In this document: in pieces, positions 56,215 to 64,000 of the stretch
Layout of the letters: each line of letters begins with the position of its first letter
Numbering within the stretch: the stretch's first letter is position 1
NCBI RefSeq assembly: GCF_900109955.1
Contig: NZ_FOJB01000001.1
Span: 868,001-932,000, forward strand
Origin: Aliiroseovarius sediminilitoris
GTDB lineage: Bacteria; Pseudomonadota; Alphaproteobacteria; Rhodobacterales; Rhodobacteraceae
Direction of reading: 5' to 3'
Length of the DNA stretch: 64,000 bases
The notes under the pieces: model-generated
The model's database searches: none
Seen by the model: the letters and a program-made list of their open reading frames with translations, nothing else
What the model was told of the DNA's origin: nothing
Position numbers and translations under genes: made by a program

Positions 56215-58431
56215 TCAGTGTCCCTTTTCCTGAAATCCTCTTATGCATTCGAAAATGCTGTTGGTGATGGTGGGGTCGTCGTTCAGGGCAGACTGCGGGA
56301 TGCGGTCCAGATTGTGTTTCTGCGCGGCAATACAGTTCAGCCGGAACACCGCATTTTGCACCGGGATTGTGGGATCATCCACGACACCCGACATGCCAAG
56401 AAACGGTCGAGGGCGCAGAAGATAGGGGGCCGAGGTGTCGTCGGCGTCTTGTGGCAAGGGGTATCGATCTTCGAATGCGCGCGAGACGAGGTGGAGGATG
56501 GATTTGCCATAGGCACCGAACTTCACGCGCTCCTCAAGTTCGGGCGTTGGGACGTAAATCCGCGCACGCGGAGGTGTCGTGTATTCCAGGTATTCCTGCA
56601 CCACCGGCTTGCGCGATGACGACTTGCGTTTCTTTTTGCCCGCAACAGGACCGTTCATTACGTTGATCAGCGGGATCAGGCGTTTCCTGGCGCGTGGCAT
56701 CCCAATAGCCGGATGGACCAGATGCAGCGTGTCAAACCGGTCCATCCCCCGCGGTTTCAAGGAAGCCGGATCGAACCAGCGTGTCTTGTGCGCCAGCAGC
56801 GACAGCATTTCGTGCACCACCAGAGCACCGGCCCCTTCGGCGACGATGTGAAGTTCACAACCCGTTTCTTTTCTTAACTCCAACAGGTCGAACAACAGAT
56901 CGCCGACAAAGCCGGTCTTGATCTTGTCAAGTTCGTCACTTTCGAAATCTTCATATGGCAGTTCTTCGGTGCCCCGCAGCGCGCGTCGGGCACTCAGTTC
57001 GATATCCCGCCAGAAAGCGCGACCCACGCCACGCACGCGGTTTTCGATCAGTTCGTCAAGATGGGCGGCATTTTCCCCAGCTTGTTCTTCGCAACTGTCA
57101 AACAGGCTTTGCAGCACCTCAAGTGATTTTTCGACGAAGCCGTTGCACCAGAAAATCGTATAGGGATACAGGCCCAGATCCTTGATCAGGGTCTTACGCC
57201 CGACCGCGTCGGCAAAGGCGGGCTTTATTCCCTCAAGACTGCCGGGGATCCAGATCAGGACGCCGCGATACTGGTTGTCCTTATTGGCGGGATCGGCCTT
57301 GGGGTCCAGCCGTTCTGAAAGGTATTTGCGGGTTCGTGTCCAGCCATCCTTGAAAGACGGATAAGACCCGGTGGCCACGTGATATCCATCATCCAGGTTC
57401 ATGTAATGGCCGACAAGTTCAAAACTGGGGGTGGAGCCGGACTGGATGGGGCCGGCGTCGCCCTTGGTGCCTTTTTCGCCAACAGACGCGCCGAAGGCAG
57501 AGGGGGCGAACACGCCCAGTCGCAGGACCCAGCTGTCCACCACGTTCTGCGCCCAATCGGTGTAAGACCACAAGCCCACCCCTGCTTGCCCGTTATATCC
57601 GCCCCATTTCGGTCCCCAAGAGTTCAGGATGTGAAATCCCATTTCATCATAGCCGATGACAACGAAAGCATGCGTGCCGGTCTTTCCAAGCGCGGGCGGC
57701 CAGGTGATCAGACCTCCTTTGTCGGGCAAAGCCTCAAGCCAGCCGTCATGAATATTCGCCGTGGTCAGGATCGCCTCGGCATCGTTCAGCGCCGCGTGAA
57801 AATGGTTCAGGATCGAGGCCAGGCGGAAATAGGCGCCAAGCCCGATCTCGCGCGCTTTCTTGGCCTGACCGACCGTGGTGAACTTACGCGCTTTGTCTGG
57901 CCCGTCCGCCAAATAGCATTCGCTTTGCCAGCGCCCCTCATCGGTGGTCGGTTCGCCAAAGGGCCAATCGCGACAGACGCCATGATGATAGAAGCCCTTG
58001 ATCGCAGATCGTAATGTCAGGATCCCTTCTTCTGCCAGCACTTCACCGTTTTCAAGCTCGGGATAGCGGTCATGGAAGGACGCCATGCGATACAGCATGT
58101 CTGCACTGACGATATCTTCCTGCACCTTTGACAGATCGGGTTCGGGATGATCGCTAGTGCTGGGCGTACGGCGCAGGGTTTGCAGAAGTCGTTGGATGTC
58201 GATCAGATTGGCCAGCGCAAAGCCGACACACCGACCGCTGCTGCCTTGATTGCGCGCACCAAAGACTGGCACCTGCAACCCGGTGGCGGGATCAGGGGTC
58301 AAGAGTTTCGGGTTCAGGGAAACCGTGTCACGCAGCACCGCCAGATTGGGGACATAATCCTGATCGCGCAGGTCCACCCAATCGGCGCGCACGCCGGTAT
58401 CCTTGATCAAGGATCGCGCAAAGCTGGCCAT
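56215..58431 (-). CDS. Papain-like (C1) peptidase fused to a degenerate alpha/beta-hydrolase domain
   Basis: A 738-residue protein without a signal peptide. Residues of about 15-310 form a C1 peptidase: RNQGSSGRCVGFA (Cys68), TGTHAFVVIGYD (His254) and HILNSWGPKWGG (Asn270), a full triad. Residues of about 385-735 resemble an alpha/beta-hydrolase, but the nucleophile elbow reads VAEGAGA, with Gly533 where Ser is expected, so this part is probably a binding domain. It is the first gene of the operon with the caspase fusion and the membrane protein. The upstream 58432-58550 stretch is notably AT-rich. Confidence 0.85.
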   Translation of the reverse strand: MASFARSLIKDTGVRADWVDLRDQDYVPNLAVLRDTVSLNPKLLTPDPATGLQVPVFGARNQGSSGRCVGFALANLIDIQRLLQTLRRTPSTSDHPEPDLSKVQEDIVSADMLYRMASFHDRYPELENGEVLAEEGILTLRSAIKGFYHHGVCRDWPFGEPTTDEGRWQSECYLADGPDKARKFTTVGQAKKAREIGLGAYFRLASILNHFHAALNDAEAILTTANIHDGWLEALPDKGGLITWPPALGKTGTHAFVVIGYDEMGFHILNSWGPKWGGYNGQAGVGLWSYTDWAQNVVDSWVLRLGVFAPSAFGASVGEKGTKGDAGPIQSGSTPSFELVGHYMNLDDGYHVATGSYPSFKDGWTRTRKYLSERLDPKADPANKDNQYRGVLIWIPGSLEGIKPAFADAVGRKTLIKDLGLYPYTIFWCNGFVEKSLEVLQSLFDSCEEQAGENAAHLDELIENRVRGVGRAFWRDIELSARRALRGTEELPYEDFESDELDKIKTGFVGDLLFDLLELRKETGCELHIVAEGAGALVVHEMLSLLAHKTRWFDPASLKPRGMDRFDTLHLVHPAIGMPRARKRLIPLINVMNGPVAGKKKRKSSSRKPVVQEYLEYTTPPRARIYVPTPELEERVKFGAYGKSILHLVSRAFEDRYPLPQDADDTSAPYLLRPRPFLGMSGVVDDPTIPVQNAVFRLNCIAAQKHNLDRIPQSALNDDPTITNSIFECIRGFQEKGH

Positions 58432-58674
58432 CGAAATAACCGTCCCTTACAAAACAATAGGTATTCAAAATCAACTAATCTGAGAAATAATAGTATTTTA
58501 CTCTATCAGAAAACTGTCCCGAATACAAAAACACTCTGTTTCTGAGTCAGAGTCCACCCGGTTGAACCTTGGTGAAGACCATCCGGTCGATGCCGGGAGC
58601 CGCATTTTTGAATGTTATCCTGGCCGAGATGGCGATAGGTTTTCCTTCGATTGAAACCGCTTGCCGGGGCACAT

Positions 58675-59430
58675 GTGACACAGCGTGATCCAAAACGATG
58701 CCCGCCCGATGGCCCGGTCATTTGCTCTGCCGGGGTGGATGGCATCCTTGTCCGTTTCGCCGAAACGCTAAGCGAGGCCGCCAACCGCGCTGCCTTGGCC
58801 TTTCGCGCCGCAATAGAAGCCGCCGGGTGGGCGGCAGTCGAGGAGACATCCTCTTCGTTGGTGTCGGTCTATCTGCGCTTCGATCCGCTCCATCTGGATC
58901 ACGTGACGCTGCGCGGCCAGATCCGGGGGCTGCTCGACAGTCGTGACTGGTATGCGGCAAACCTACCGGATGGGCGGCGTCTTTGGCGAATTCCTGCCGT
59001 GTTCGGCACCGATCTTGCCCCACAGCTTGCGCAGGCCGCCACGCAAGCCGGGCTGTCTGAGGACACGGCGATCGCATCCCTGACCTCGACTCGCTTGCGG
59101 GTTCAGACCATCGGGTTCGCACCCGGACAGCCCTATCTCGGCACGCTGCCCAAGGCATGGGACATTCCGCGCCAAAGCCAGCTGACCGCGCGGGTGCCGG
59201 AAGGGGCCATCGCGGTGGCGATCCGACAACTTGTGCTGTTTTCGGTGCCCACACCGACCGGTTGGCAGCATGTCGGACAGACCGCGATGCGTCTGTTTCA
59301 ACCCGATGCCGACGAGCCGTTCCTGTTGCGGGCTGGTGACGAGGTGCAGTTTGTGACCACAGAGCCCGACACGCTGGATCGTCTGCGCCGTGACCCGATG
59401 GGCGGCGCGACCGTCGCGGTGATCAGATGA
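58675..59430 (+). CDS. pxpB: 5-oxoprolinase subunit B
   Basis: A 251-residue KipI-type subunit of the PxpABC 5-oxoprolinase, which opens 5-oxoproline to glutamate with ATP. A GTG start at 58675 is chosen; a TTG at 58651 is also open and neither has a strong ribosome site. The TIGFAPGQPYLGTLP motif and the C-terminal VGQTAMRLFQPDADEPFLLRAGDEV are family signatures. Its stop overlaps the pxpC ATG by four bases. Confidence 0.9.
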   Translation: MTQRDPKRCPPDGPVICSAGVDGILVRFAETLSEAANRAALAFRAAIEAAGWAAVEETSSSLVSVYLRFDPLHLDHVTLRGQIRGLLDSRDWYAANLPDGRRLWRIPAVFGTDLAPQLAQAATQAGLSEDTAIASLTSTRLRVQTIGFAPGQPYLGTLPKAWDIPRQSQLTARVPEGAIAVAIRQLVLFSVPTPTGWQHVGQTAMRLFQPDADEPFLLRAGDEVQFVTTEPDTLDRLRRDPMGGATVAVIR

Positions 59431-60455
59431 GCGGGAATATGAAAGTTCTGCGGGCTGGACCGGGTGTAACCTTGCAAGACAAGGGACGTCCCGGATGGTT
59501 GGATTCGGGACTTTCCCGTGGCGGGGCTGTCGATCTTTTGGCGCTGACCGAAGGGGCCGTGTTGCTGGGCCAGTCCGATCATCTGCCCGCGGTTGAGATG
59601 GCGGGAATGGGCGGAGAGTTCGAAGCGGATTCCGATCTGCGCATCGCCCTGACCGGCGCGCCAATGCGGGCAATGCTGGATGGGATGAAACTGGCGTGGA
59701 ATGCCAGTCACAGATGGCCTGCGGGCACGCGGCTGTCCATCGGTGGTCCGGTGACGGGCAGCTATGGCTATCTGCATGTGGGCGGCGGCTTCGAAGGCAC
59801 CTCGCGGCTGGGCGCATGCTCGGCGCATTTGGCGGCAGGGATTGGCAGTGCGGTGAAGGCGGGCGATCACCTAGGGGTCTCTGATGATCCGGGTGGGCAG
59901 GCAGGCATGACGTTGGACGTTGCTGACCGCTTCAGCGGCGGCACCGTGCGGATCGTCGAAAGCCTCCAGACCAATCTTTTTCCTCAGGCCGAACGTGACA
60001 GGTTCACAACCACAACCTTTCATCGGGACGTGCGGGGCAACCGGATGGGCGCGCGGCTGGTGCCACCGGAGGAAGGGTTCCACACCGAGGGCGGCCGCAC
60101 GGTCTTGTCCGAGGTGGTCGTGCCGGGCGACATCCAGATCACCGGCGATGGCACGCCCTTCGTGCTGCTGTGCGAGTGTCAGACCACCGGCGGCTATCCT
60201 CGTATCGGCACTGTGCTGCCCTGCGATCTGCCGATCATCGCGCAAGCCCCGGCGGGCGCGCCGCTGCGGTTCCAATTCATCGAACTGGACCACGCGGTTG
60301 AAGTCGAACGGAAGGCCGCGATCGCACGCAAAGCGCTTGTGCAGAGCATCATCCCGCTGATCCGTGATCCCCATTCCATCCCTGACCTGCTATCCTATCA
60401 GTTGATCAGCGGGGTCACGGCAGGTGGTGACAGGACAGATGAGGACCAGAGGTAG
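59427..60455 (+). CDS. pxpC: 5-oxoprolinase subunit C
   Basis: A 342-residue KipA-type subunit, with the LQDKGRPGWLDSGLSRGGAVD motif near the N-terminus and the C-terminal TGGYPRIGTVLPCDLPIIAQ signature. It works in complex with PxpB and PxpA. It is coupled to pxpB and three bases before pxpA. Confidence 0.93.
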   Translation: MSGNMKVLRAGPGVTLQDKGRPGWLDSGLSRGGAVDLLALTEGAVLLGQSDHLPAVEMAGMGGEFEADSDLRIALTGAPMRAMLDGMKLAWNASHRWPAGTRLSIGGPVTGSYGYLHVGGGFEGTSRLGACSAHLAAGIGSAVKAGDHLGVSDDPGGQAGMTLDVADRFSGGTVRIVESLQTNLFPQAERDRFTTTTFHRDVRGNRMGARLVPPEEGFHTEGGRTVLSEVVVPGDIQITGDGTPFVLLCECQTTGGYPRIGTVLPCDLPIIAQAPAGAPLRFQFIELDHAVEVERKAAIARKALVQSIIPLIRDPHSIPDLLSYQLISGVTAGGDRTDEDQR

Positions 60456-60458
60456 AAG

Positions 60459-61232
60459 ATGCCACAGACAATCGATCTGAACGCGGATATGGGTGAGGGG
60501 TTTGGCCCTTGGCAGATGGGGGATGACGCGGCGCTGCTTGATATCGTGACATCGGCCAATATTGCCTGCGGGCTGCACGCAGGCGATTGGGACGTCATGG
60601 CCGCAACGATGAAAAATGCGGTTGCCAAGGGGGTTGGCATCGGCGCGCATCCGGGGTTTGCCGACCTGCACGGCTTCGGGCGGCGACGGATGGAGCTTCC
60701 CCGCGGAACGCTGCAAAACCTGGTGCGCTATCAACTGGGCGCGGCGCAGGCGGTGGCGGCGGCGGAAGGAGGACAGGTGCGGCATCTGAAACTGCACGGC
60801 GCAATGGCGAACATGGCCGCAGAGGATGCAGATTTGGCGCGCGCCTGCTATGACGCGGCGCTTTCGATCGCGCCCGAATTGATCATCATGGTGCTGGCAG
60901 GCACCGCCCAGCAAGATGCAGCCCGTGCTCTGGGATGCGCCACAGCCTGCGAGATTTTTGCCGACCGCGCCTATAATGATGACGCAACACTGGTGGATCG
61001 CCGCCTGCCGGGTGCGGTGATCCACGACCCGGACGCGGCAGGCGCACGGATGGCTCAGATGGTCCGCGAGGGTGCGATCATCACCGAAAGCGGTCAGCGC
61101 ATCCCGACACGGATCGACACGATCTGCCTGCATGGCGACACACCCAGCGCCGTGGTGATTGCCACCAAGGTGCGGCAGGCGCTTGAAGACAGCGGGATAG
61201 AACTCGCTCCATTCACGGGTGCCCGCGTCTAG
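60459..61232 (+). CDS. pxpA: 5-oxoprolinase subunit A (LamB/YcsF family)
   Basis: A 257-residue YcsF-family subunit. IDLNADMGEGFGPWQMGDD at the N-terminus, ANIACGLHAGDW, IGAHPGFADLHGFGRR and HLKLHGAMANMAA are diagnostic. It completes pxpBCA, which salvages 5-oxoproline formed by spontaneous glutamine or glutamate cyclisation. It ends 13 bases from the RND gene stop on the other strand. Confidence 0.95.
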   Translation: MPQTIDLNADMGEGFGPWQMGDDAALLDIVTSANIACGLHAGDWDVMAATMKNAVAKGVGIGAHPGFADLHGFGRRRMELPRGTLQNLVRYQLGAAQAVAAAEGGQVRHLKLHGAMANMAAEDADLARACYDAALSIAPELIIMVLAGTAQQDAARALGCATACEIFADRAYNDDATLVDRRLPGAVIHDPDAAGARMAQMVREGAIITESGQRIPTRIDTICLHGDTPSAVVIATKVRQALEDSGIELAPFTGARV

Positions 61233-61245
61233 CCGGTGCGGGTCA

Positions 61246-64000
61246 TCATGCCGGTTGCGCCGCCCCTCTGGCCACCGCCCGTGCCGAACGTTTTTCGCCC
61301 AGAACCAGCATCGAAGGCGTGACGATCAGGGTTAGCACCGTTGCGAAGACCAAGCCGCCTGCAATGGCGCTGGACAATTCGGTCCACCACTGGGTCGATG
61401 GCGCGCCATAGACGATTTCACGCGTGAAAAAGTTGATGTTCAACCCGATCACCATCGGCATCAGACCCAGCGCGGTCGTGACCGAGGTCAGCACAACCGG
61501 GCGCAGACGCTGCGCGCCGGTGCGCAACGCCGCCTCGTAGGGCGACGCACCCGCCGCTTTCAGCTCGTTATAGGTGTCGATCAACACGATGTTGTTGTTC
61601 ACCACGATACCCGCCAGCGCGATCACACCGATCCCACCCATGACGACACCAAAAGGCCGCCCGGTGATCATCAGGCCCAGCAGCACACCCGCGATGGAAA
61701 AGACGATGGCAGACATCACTACAAAGGCCTGCCAGAAGCTGTTGAACTGGGTCAGCAGGATCAGGAACATCAAACCGATGGCGGACAGGAACGCGCCGAT
61801 CAGGAAGGTCATGGCCTCTGCCTGTTCCTCGGCCTCGCCGCCGAATTTCACCTCGACGCTTTCGGGCAGATCCATCTTGTCCAACTCGCTTTGCAAGGCC
61901 AGGATCTGGTCGTTCACAAGCACCCCCGGTGCCACATCCGCCGAGATCGAGATGACGCGTTCCTGATCAATCCGCGTGATGACTCCACTGCGCGGGGCGG
62001 GATCGAATGACACGAAATTCGAGATCGGCACCAGCCCGGCGCTGGTCGGCACGCGAAGGTTCTGCAATTCGGCCAAGGTGCGGTCAACGGCCGGGAAGCG
62101 GACGACAATGTCCACCTCGCCATCCGTGTCTCCGGGGCGGTAGTTTGCCACCGTTATGCCCTGGGTCAGCAGTTGCACGGCTTGCCCCAGAATGGCCACG
62201 TCTGCGCCGGCGCGCGCGGCCTCGGACCGGTCGATAGTGATCTGCCATTCCACGCCGGGCGAGGCGCTGGTCTCCACGATATCGGTGAAGCCCCCCAGAC
62301 GCTCCATCGCCTCAATCAAAAGCGCGACACCGGCCTGCTGATCTTCAAGCGTGTTGGATGCGACCTCAAGATTAACCGGCTTGCCGCCACCGGGGCCAGC
62401 AACGGCGGTCTGCACTTGCACGTCAATACCCGGAATGGTGGCGACGTCCTTTCGGATATCCTCGGCGATGTCGACAACGGGTCTTCGCGTGTCCCATTCC
62501 GCCAGTTCCAACTGCAACGAGCCAATGGCGTCGCTGCCATCGCGGCCACCGCCCGAACGGGCATAGATGCTGGCGATCTCGTCATAACCCGACAGTTTGG
62601 CTTCGACCTGCCGCACCAATGCGTCCTGTTCATAGACCGAGAAATTGTCTTTCGCGCGCACCTCGACCTGCGCGTAATCCGGCTCGACCTCTGGAAAGAA
62701 GGTCAGGCCGTTGCCAAGGGATCCGTAGGCAATGAACGAGGCGACCAATGCGATCACCGCAAAGCTCAGCGTCACGCTTGGTCGCTTGATCGACCTTTTC
62801 AACAGGCTGACATATGCGCCCATGACGCCGGTCATCATCCGTGGATCACCGCGTTCGGCAGCATAGTGCTGTGCCTTCGACTTTGCGGATTGCTTTTGTT
62901 GTTTGCCAATCAGCCCGCCAACGACAGGGATGAAAACCAGCGCCATGAACAGCGAGGCCGCCAGTGTGATGATCACCGTGATGGGCAGGAATTTCATGAA
63001 CTCACCCACCGTTCCCGACCAGAATAGCAGTGGGAAGAACACACATAGTGTTGTGGCGGTCGAGGCGATGATGGGCCAGGCCATCCGCTTCGCGGCCTCG
63101 GCATATGCCTGTTTCGAGGATTTCCCTTCGTGCAGGTACCGGTCGGCGAGTTCGACGGTCACGATGGCACCATCGACCAGCATCCCGACCACAAGGATCA
63201 GCGAGAACAGGACCACGATATTCATTGTGTAGCCCATGAAATAAAGCCCTGCGACGCCGGTCAGAAACGCCCCCGGAATGGCCAGACCGACCAGCAGGGA
63301 CGAGCGCAAGCCAAGCGCATAAACCACGACAATCATCACCAGAATGATCGCAGCGATCACGTTTGCCTCAAGGTCCGACAGCATGGATTTAACCTGCTCG
63401 CTTTCATCAAGCGTATAGCTGATATGGACGCTGTCAGGCCAATTGGCCTGCGCGGTGCTGATCACATCGCGCACCTCGGCCACGGTTTCGATTATGTTAG
63501 CACCCACACGTTTCTTGATCTCAAGCGCCAAGGCGGGTTGGCCGTCGATCCGGGCAAAACCATCAGGGTCCTTGAAGGTCCGGCGGATGGTGGCGACATC
63601 TGCAAAGGTTACAACGGTTTGACCTCGCACCAGCACCGGAAGCTCCATCACGTCGGACATGTCCTCGATCAAGCCCGGCACTTTCAGGACGAGGCGCCCG
63701 GCTTCGCTTTCGATGGCACCGGCGGCAATCAATTGGTTGTTGCGGTTGATCGAGCTGATCAACTCTTCAAACGTAATATTGTATGTCTCGAACACCGTGG
63801 GGTCGATCAAGACCTCAAGCAATTGTTCGCGTTTGCCGCCAATGTCGACCTCCAGCACACCGCCCAAAGCCTCGATATCGTCCTTCAGATCGTCCGCCAG
63901 ATCGTTCAGCGTGCGTTCGGGCACCGGGCCGGACAGGATCACGGTCAGGATTGGAAACAGCGCGGTGTTAATCTCGGTCACGGTCAGGCGCGCGTCTTGG
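61246..64000 (-). CDS. RND efflux transporter permease, partial
   Basis: At least 917 codons are present; the frame stays open to the right edge, so roughly the first 100 or so residues are outside the window. RND features include the periplasmic porter domains, the GxxxDxxxV-like TM4 segment (LVVGMLVDGAIVTVELADRYLHEG) and, in the second half, IALAGIVVNNNIVLIDTYN. The protein is an inner-membrane proton-driven exporter that needs a periplasmic adaptor, which must lie beyond the edge. The substrate (drug, dye or lipid) is unknown; the sequence resembles the HAE1-type subgroup more than CzcA. Confidence 0.9.
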   Translation of the reverse strand, partial: QDARLTVTEINTALFPILTVILSGPVPERTLNDLADDLKDDIEALGGVLEVDIGGKREQLLEVLIDPTVFETYNITFEELISSINRNNQLIAAGAIESEAGRLVLKVPGLIEDMSDVMELPVLVRGQTVVTFADVATIRRTFKDPDGFARIDGQPALALEIKKRVGANIIETVAEVRDVISTAQANWPDSVHISYTLDESEQVKSMLSDLEANVIAAIILVMIVVVYALGLRSSLLVGLAIPGAFLTGVAGLYFMGYTMNIVVLFSLILVVGMLVDGAIVTVELADRYLHEGKSSKQAYAEAAKRMAWPIIASTATTLCVFFPLLFWSGTVGEFMKFLPITVIITLAASLFMALVFIPVVGGLIGKQQKQSAKSKAQHYAAERGDPRMMTGVMGAYVSLLKRSIKRPSVTLSFAVIALVASFIAYGSLGNGLTFFPEVEPDYAQVEVRAKDNFSVYEQDALVRQVEAKLSGYDEIASIYARSGGGRDGSDAIGSLQLELAEWDTRRPVVDIAEDIRKDVATIPGIDVQVQTAVAGPGGGKPVNLEVASNTLEDQQAGVALLIEAMERLGGFTDIVETSASPGVEWQITIDRSEAARAGADVAILGQAVQLLTQGITVANYRPGDTDGEVDIVVRFPAVDRTLAELQNLRVPTSAGLVPISNFVSFDPAPRSGVITRIDQERVISISADVAPGVLVNDQILALQSELDKMDLPESVEVKFGGEAEEQAEAMTFLIGAFLSAIGLMFLILLTQFNSFWQAFVVMSAIVFSIAGVLLGLMITGRPFGVVMGGIGVIALAGIVVNNNIVLIDTYNELKAAGASPYEAALRTGAQRLRPVVLTSVTTALGLMPMVIGLNINFFTREIVYGAPSTQWWTELSSAIAGGLVFATVLTLIVTPSMLVLGEKRSARAVARGAAQPA

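Noticed and set aside
51710-58431. Classical type III CRISPR-caspase or metacaspase-NTPase defence system
   Set aside because: No cas genes, no STAND or other NTPase and no nucleotide cyclase are present next to the caspase gene.
58531-58553. Inverted repeat ACTCTG/CAGAGT as a terminator
   Set aside because: There is no T-run on either strand and no gene ends here; it lies between two divergent starts.

Overview
The window looks like a chromosomal segment of a Rhodobacteraceae (roseobacter/Rhodobacter-type) alphaproteobacterium. Supporting signs are an FnrL regulator beside hemN and a complete cbb3 oxidase locus, the sdhCDAB - mch - mcl2 - mdh - sucCDAB - lpd gene order (recalled as close to that of Rhodobacter sphaeroides, not checked), ethylmalonyl-CoA pathway genes, a CIRCE-controlled groESL, and fairly GC-rich coding DNA. 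Two genes are cut by the window edges: a di-haem cytochrome c peroxidase at the left and an RND efflux permease at the right.

Layout. 1-4.1 kb: peroxidase tail, groES-groEL with a perfect CIRCE operator and an unusual series of hairpins after groEL, then a secreted beta-helix/membrane protein. 4.1-8.6 kb: Nudix hydrolase, exported alpha/beta hydrolase, hemN and fnrL sharing one FNR box, and a tandem universal stress protein. 8.6-16.8 kb: ccoNOQP (cbb3 oxidase structural genes) and ccoGHIS (assembly and copper delivery), with FNR boxes before ccoN and two before ccoG. 16.8-21.5 kb: a LuxR-type regulator with an atypical receiver domain, then tesA divergent from an ABC ATPase/permease pair.

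21.5-40.1 kb is a central-carbon block: sdhCDAB (with a ZIP-family protein and a small DUF3052-like protein translationally coupled at its end), mesaconyl-CoA hydratase (mch), DUF1737, NnrU, malyl-CoA thioesterase (mcl2), a TauE/SafE permease, mdh, sucCD, sucAB, an orphan ORF, MAPEG and lpdA. The sdhC and sucC promoters each carry a pair of identical TGTGATCACA palindromes exactly 21 bp apart. A single copy sits just before a GntR/FCD regulator gene at 43.5 kb. I infer that this regulator controls both TCA-cycle operons and itself.

40.2-44.7 kb: an alanine/sodium symporter with a Usp protein divergent from an Lrp regulator, the GntR regulator, a zinc metallopeptidase and a TIGR02300 protein. 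44.8-51.6 kb: tRNA-Ala(GGC) followed by a segment with an atypical acyltransferase, an IS3 remnant, and a PhnD/PhnC/PhnE/PhnE transporter flanked by two HAD phosphatases. It ends in a degenerate copy of the tRNA-Ala 3' end, which suggests an old tRNA-integrated island.

51.7-58.4 kb holds the most unusual content: a compact three-gene minus-strand operon. It encodes a papain-like protease fused to a degenerate alpha/beta-hydrolase, a 1128-residue SGNH hydrolase-caspase-M15 peptidase fusion with an unassigned C-terminal region, and a multi-spanning membrane protein whose start overlaps the caspase stop. I know of no described system with this layout; a membrane-coupled protease pathway (defence, self-killing or envelope remodelling) is speculation. 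58.7-61.2 kb: pxpB-pxpC-pxpA (5-oxoprolinase). The window ends inside an RND transporter.
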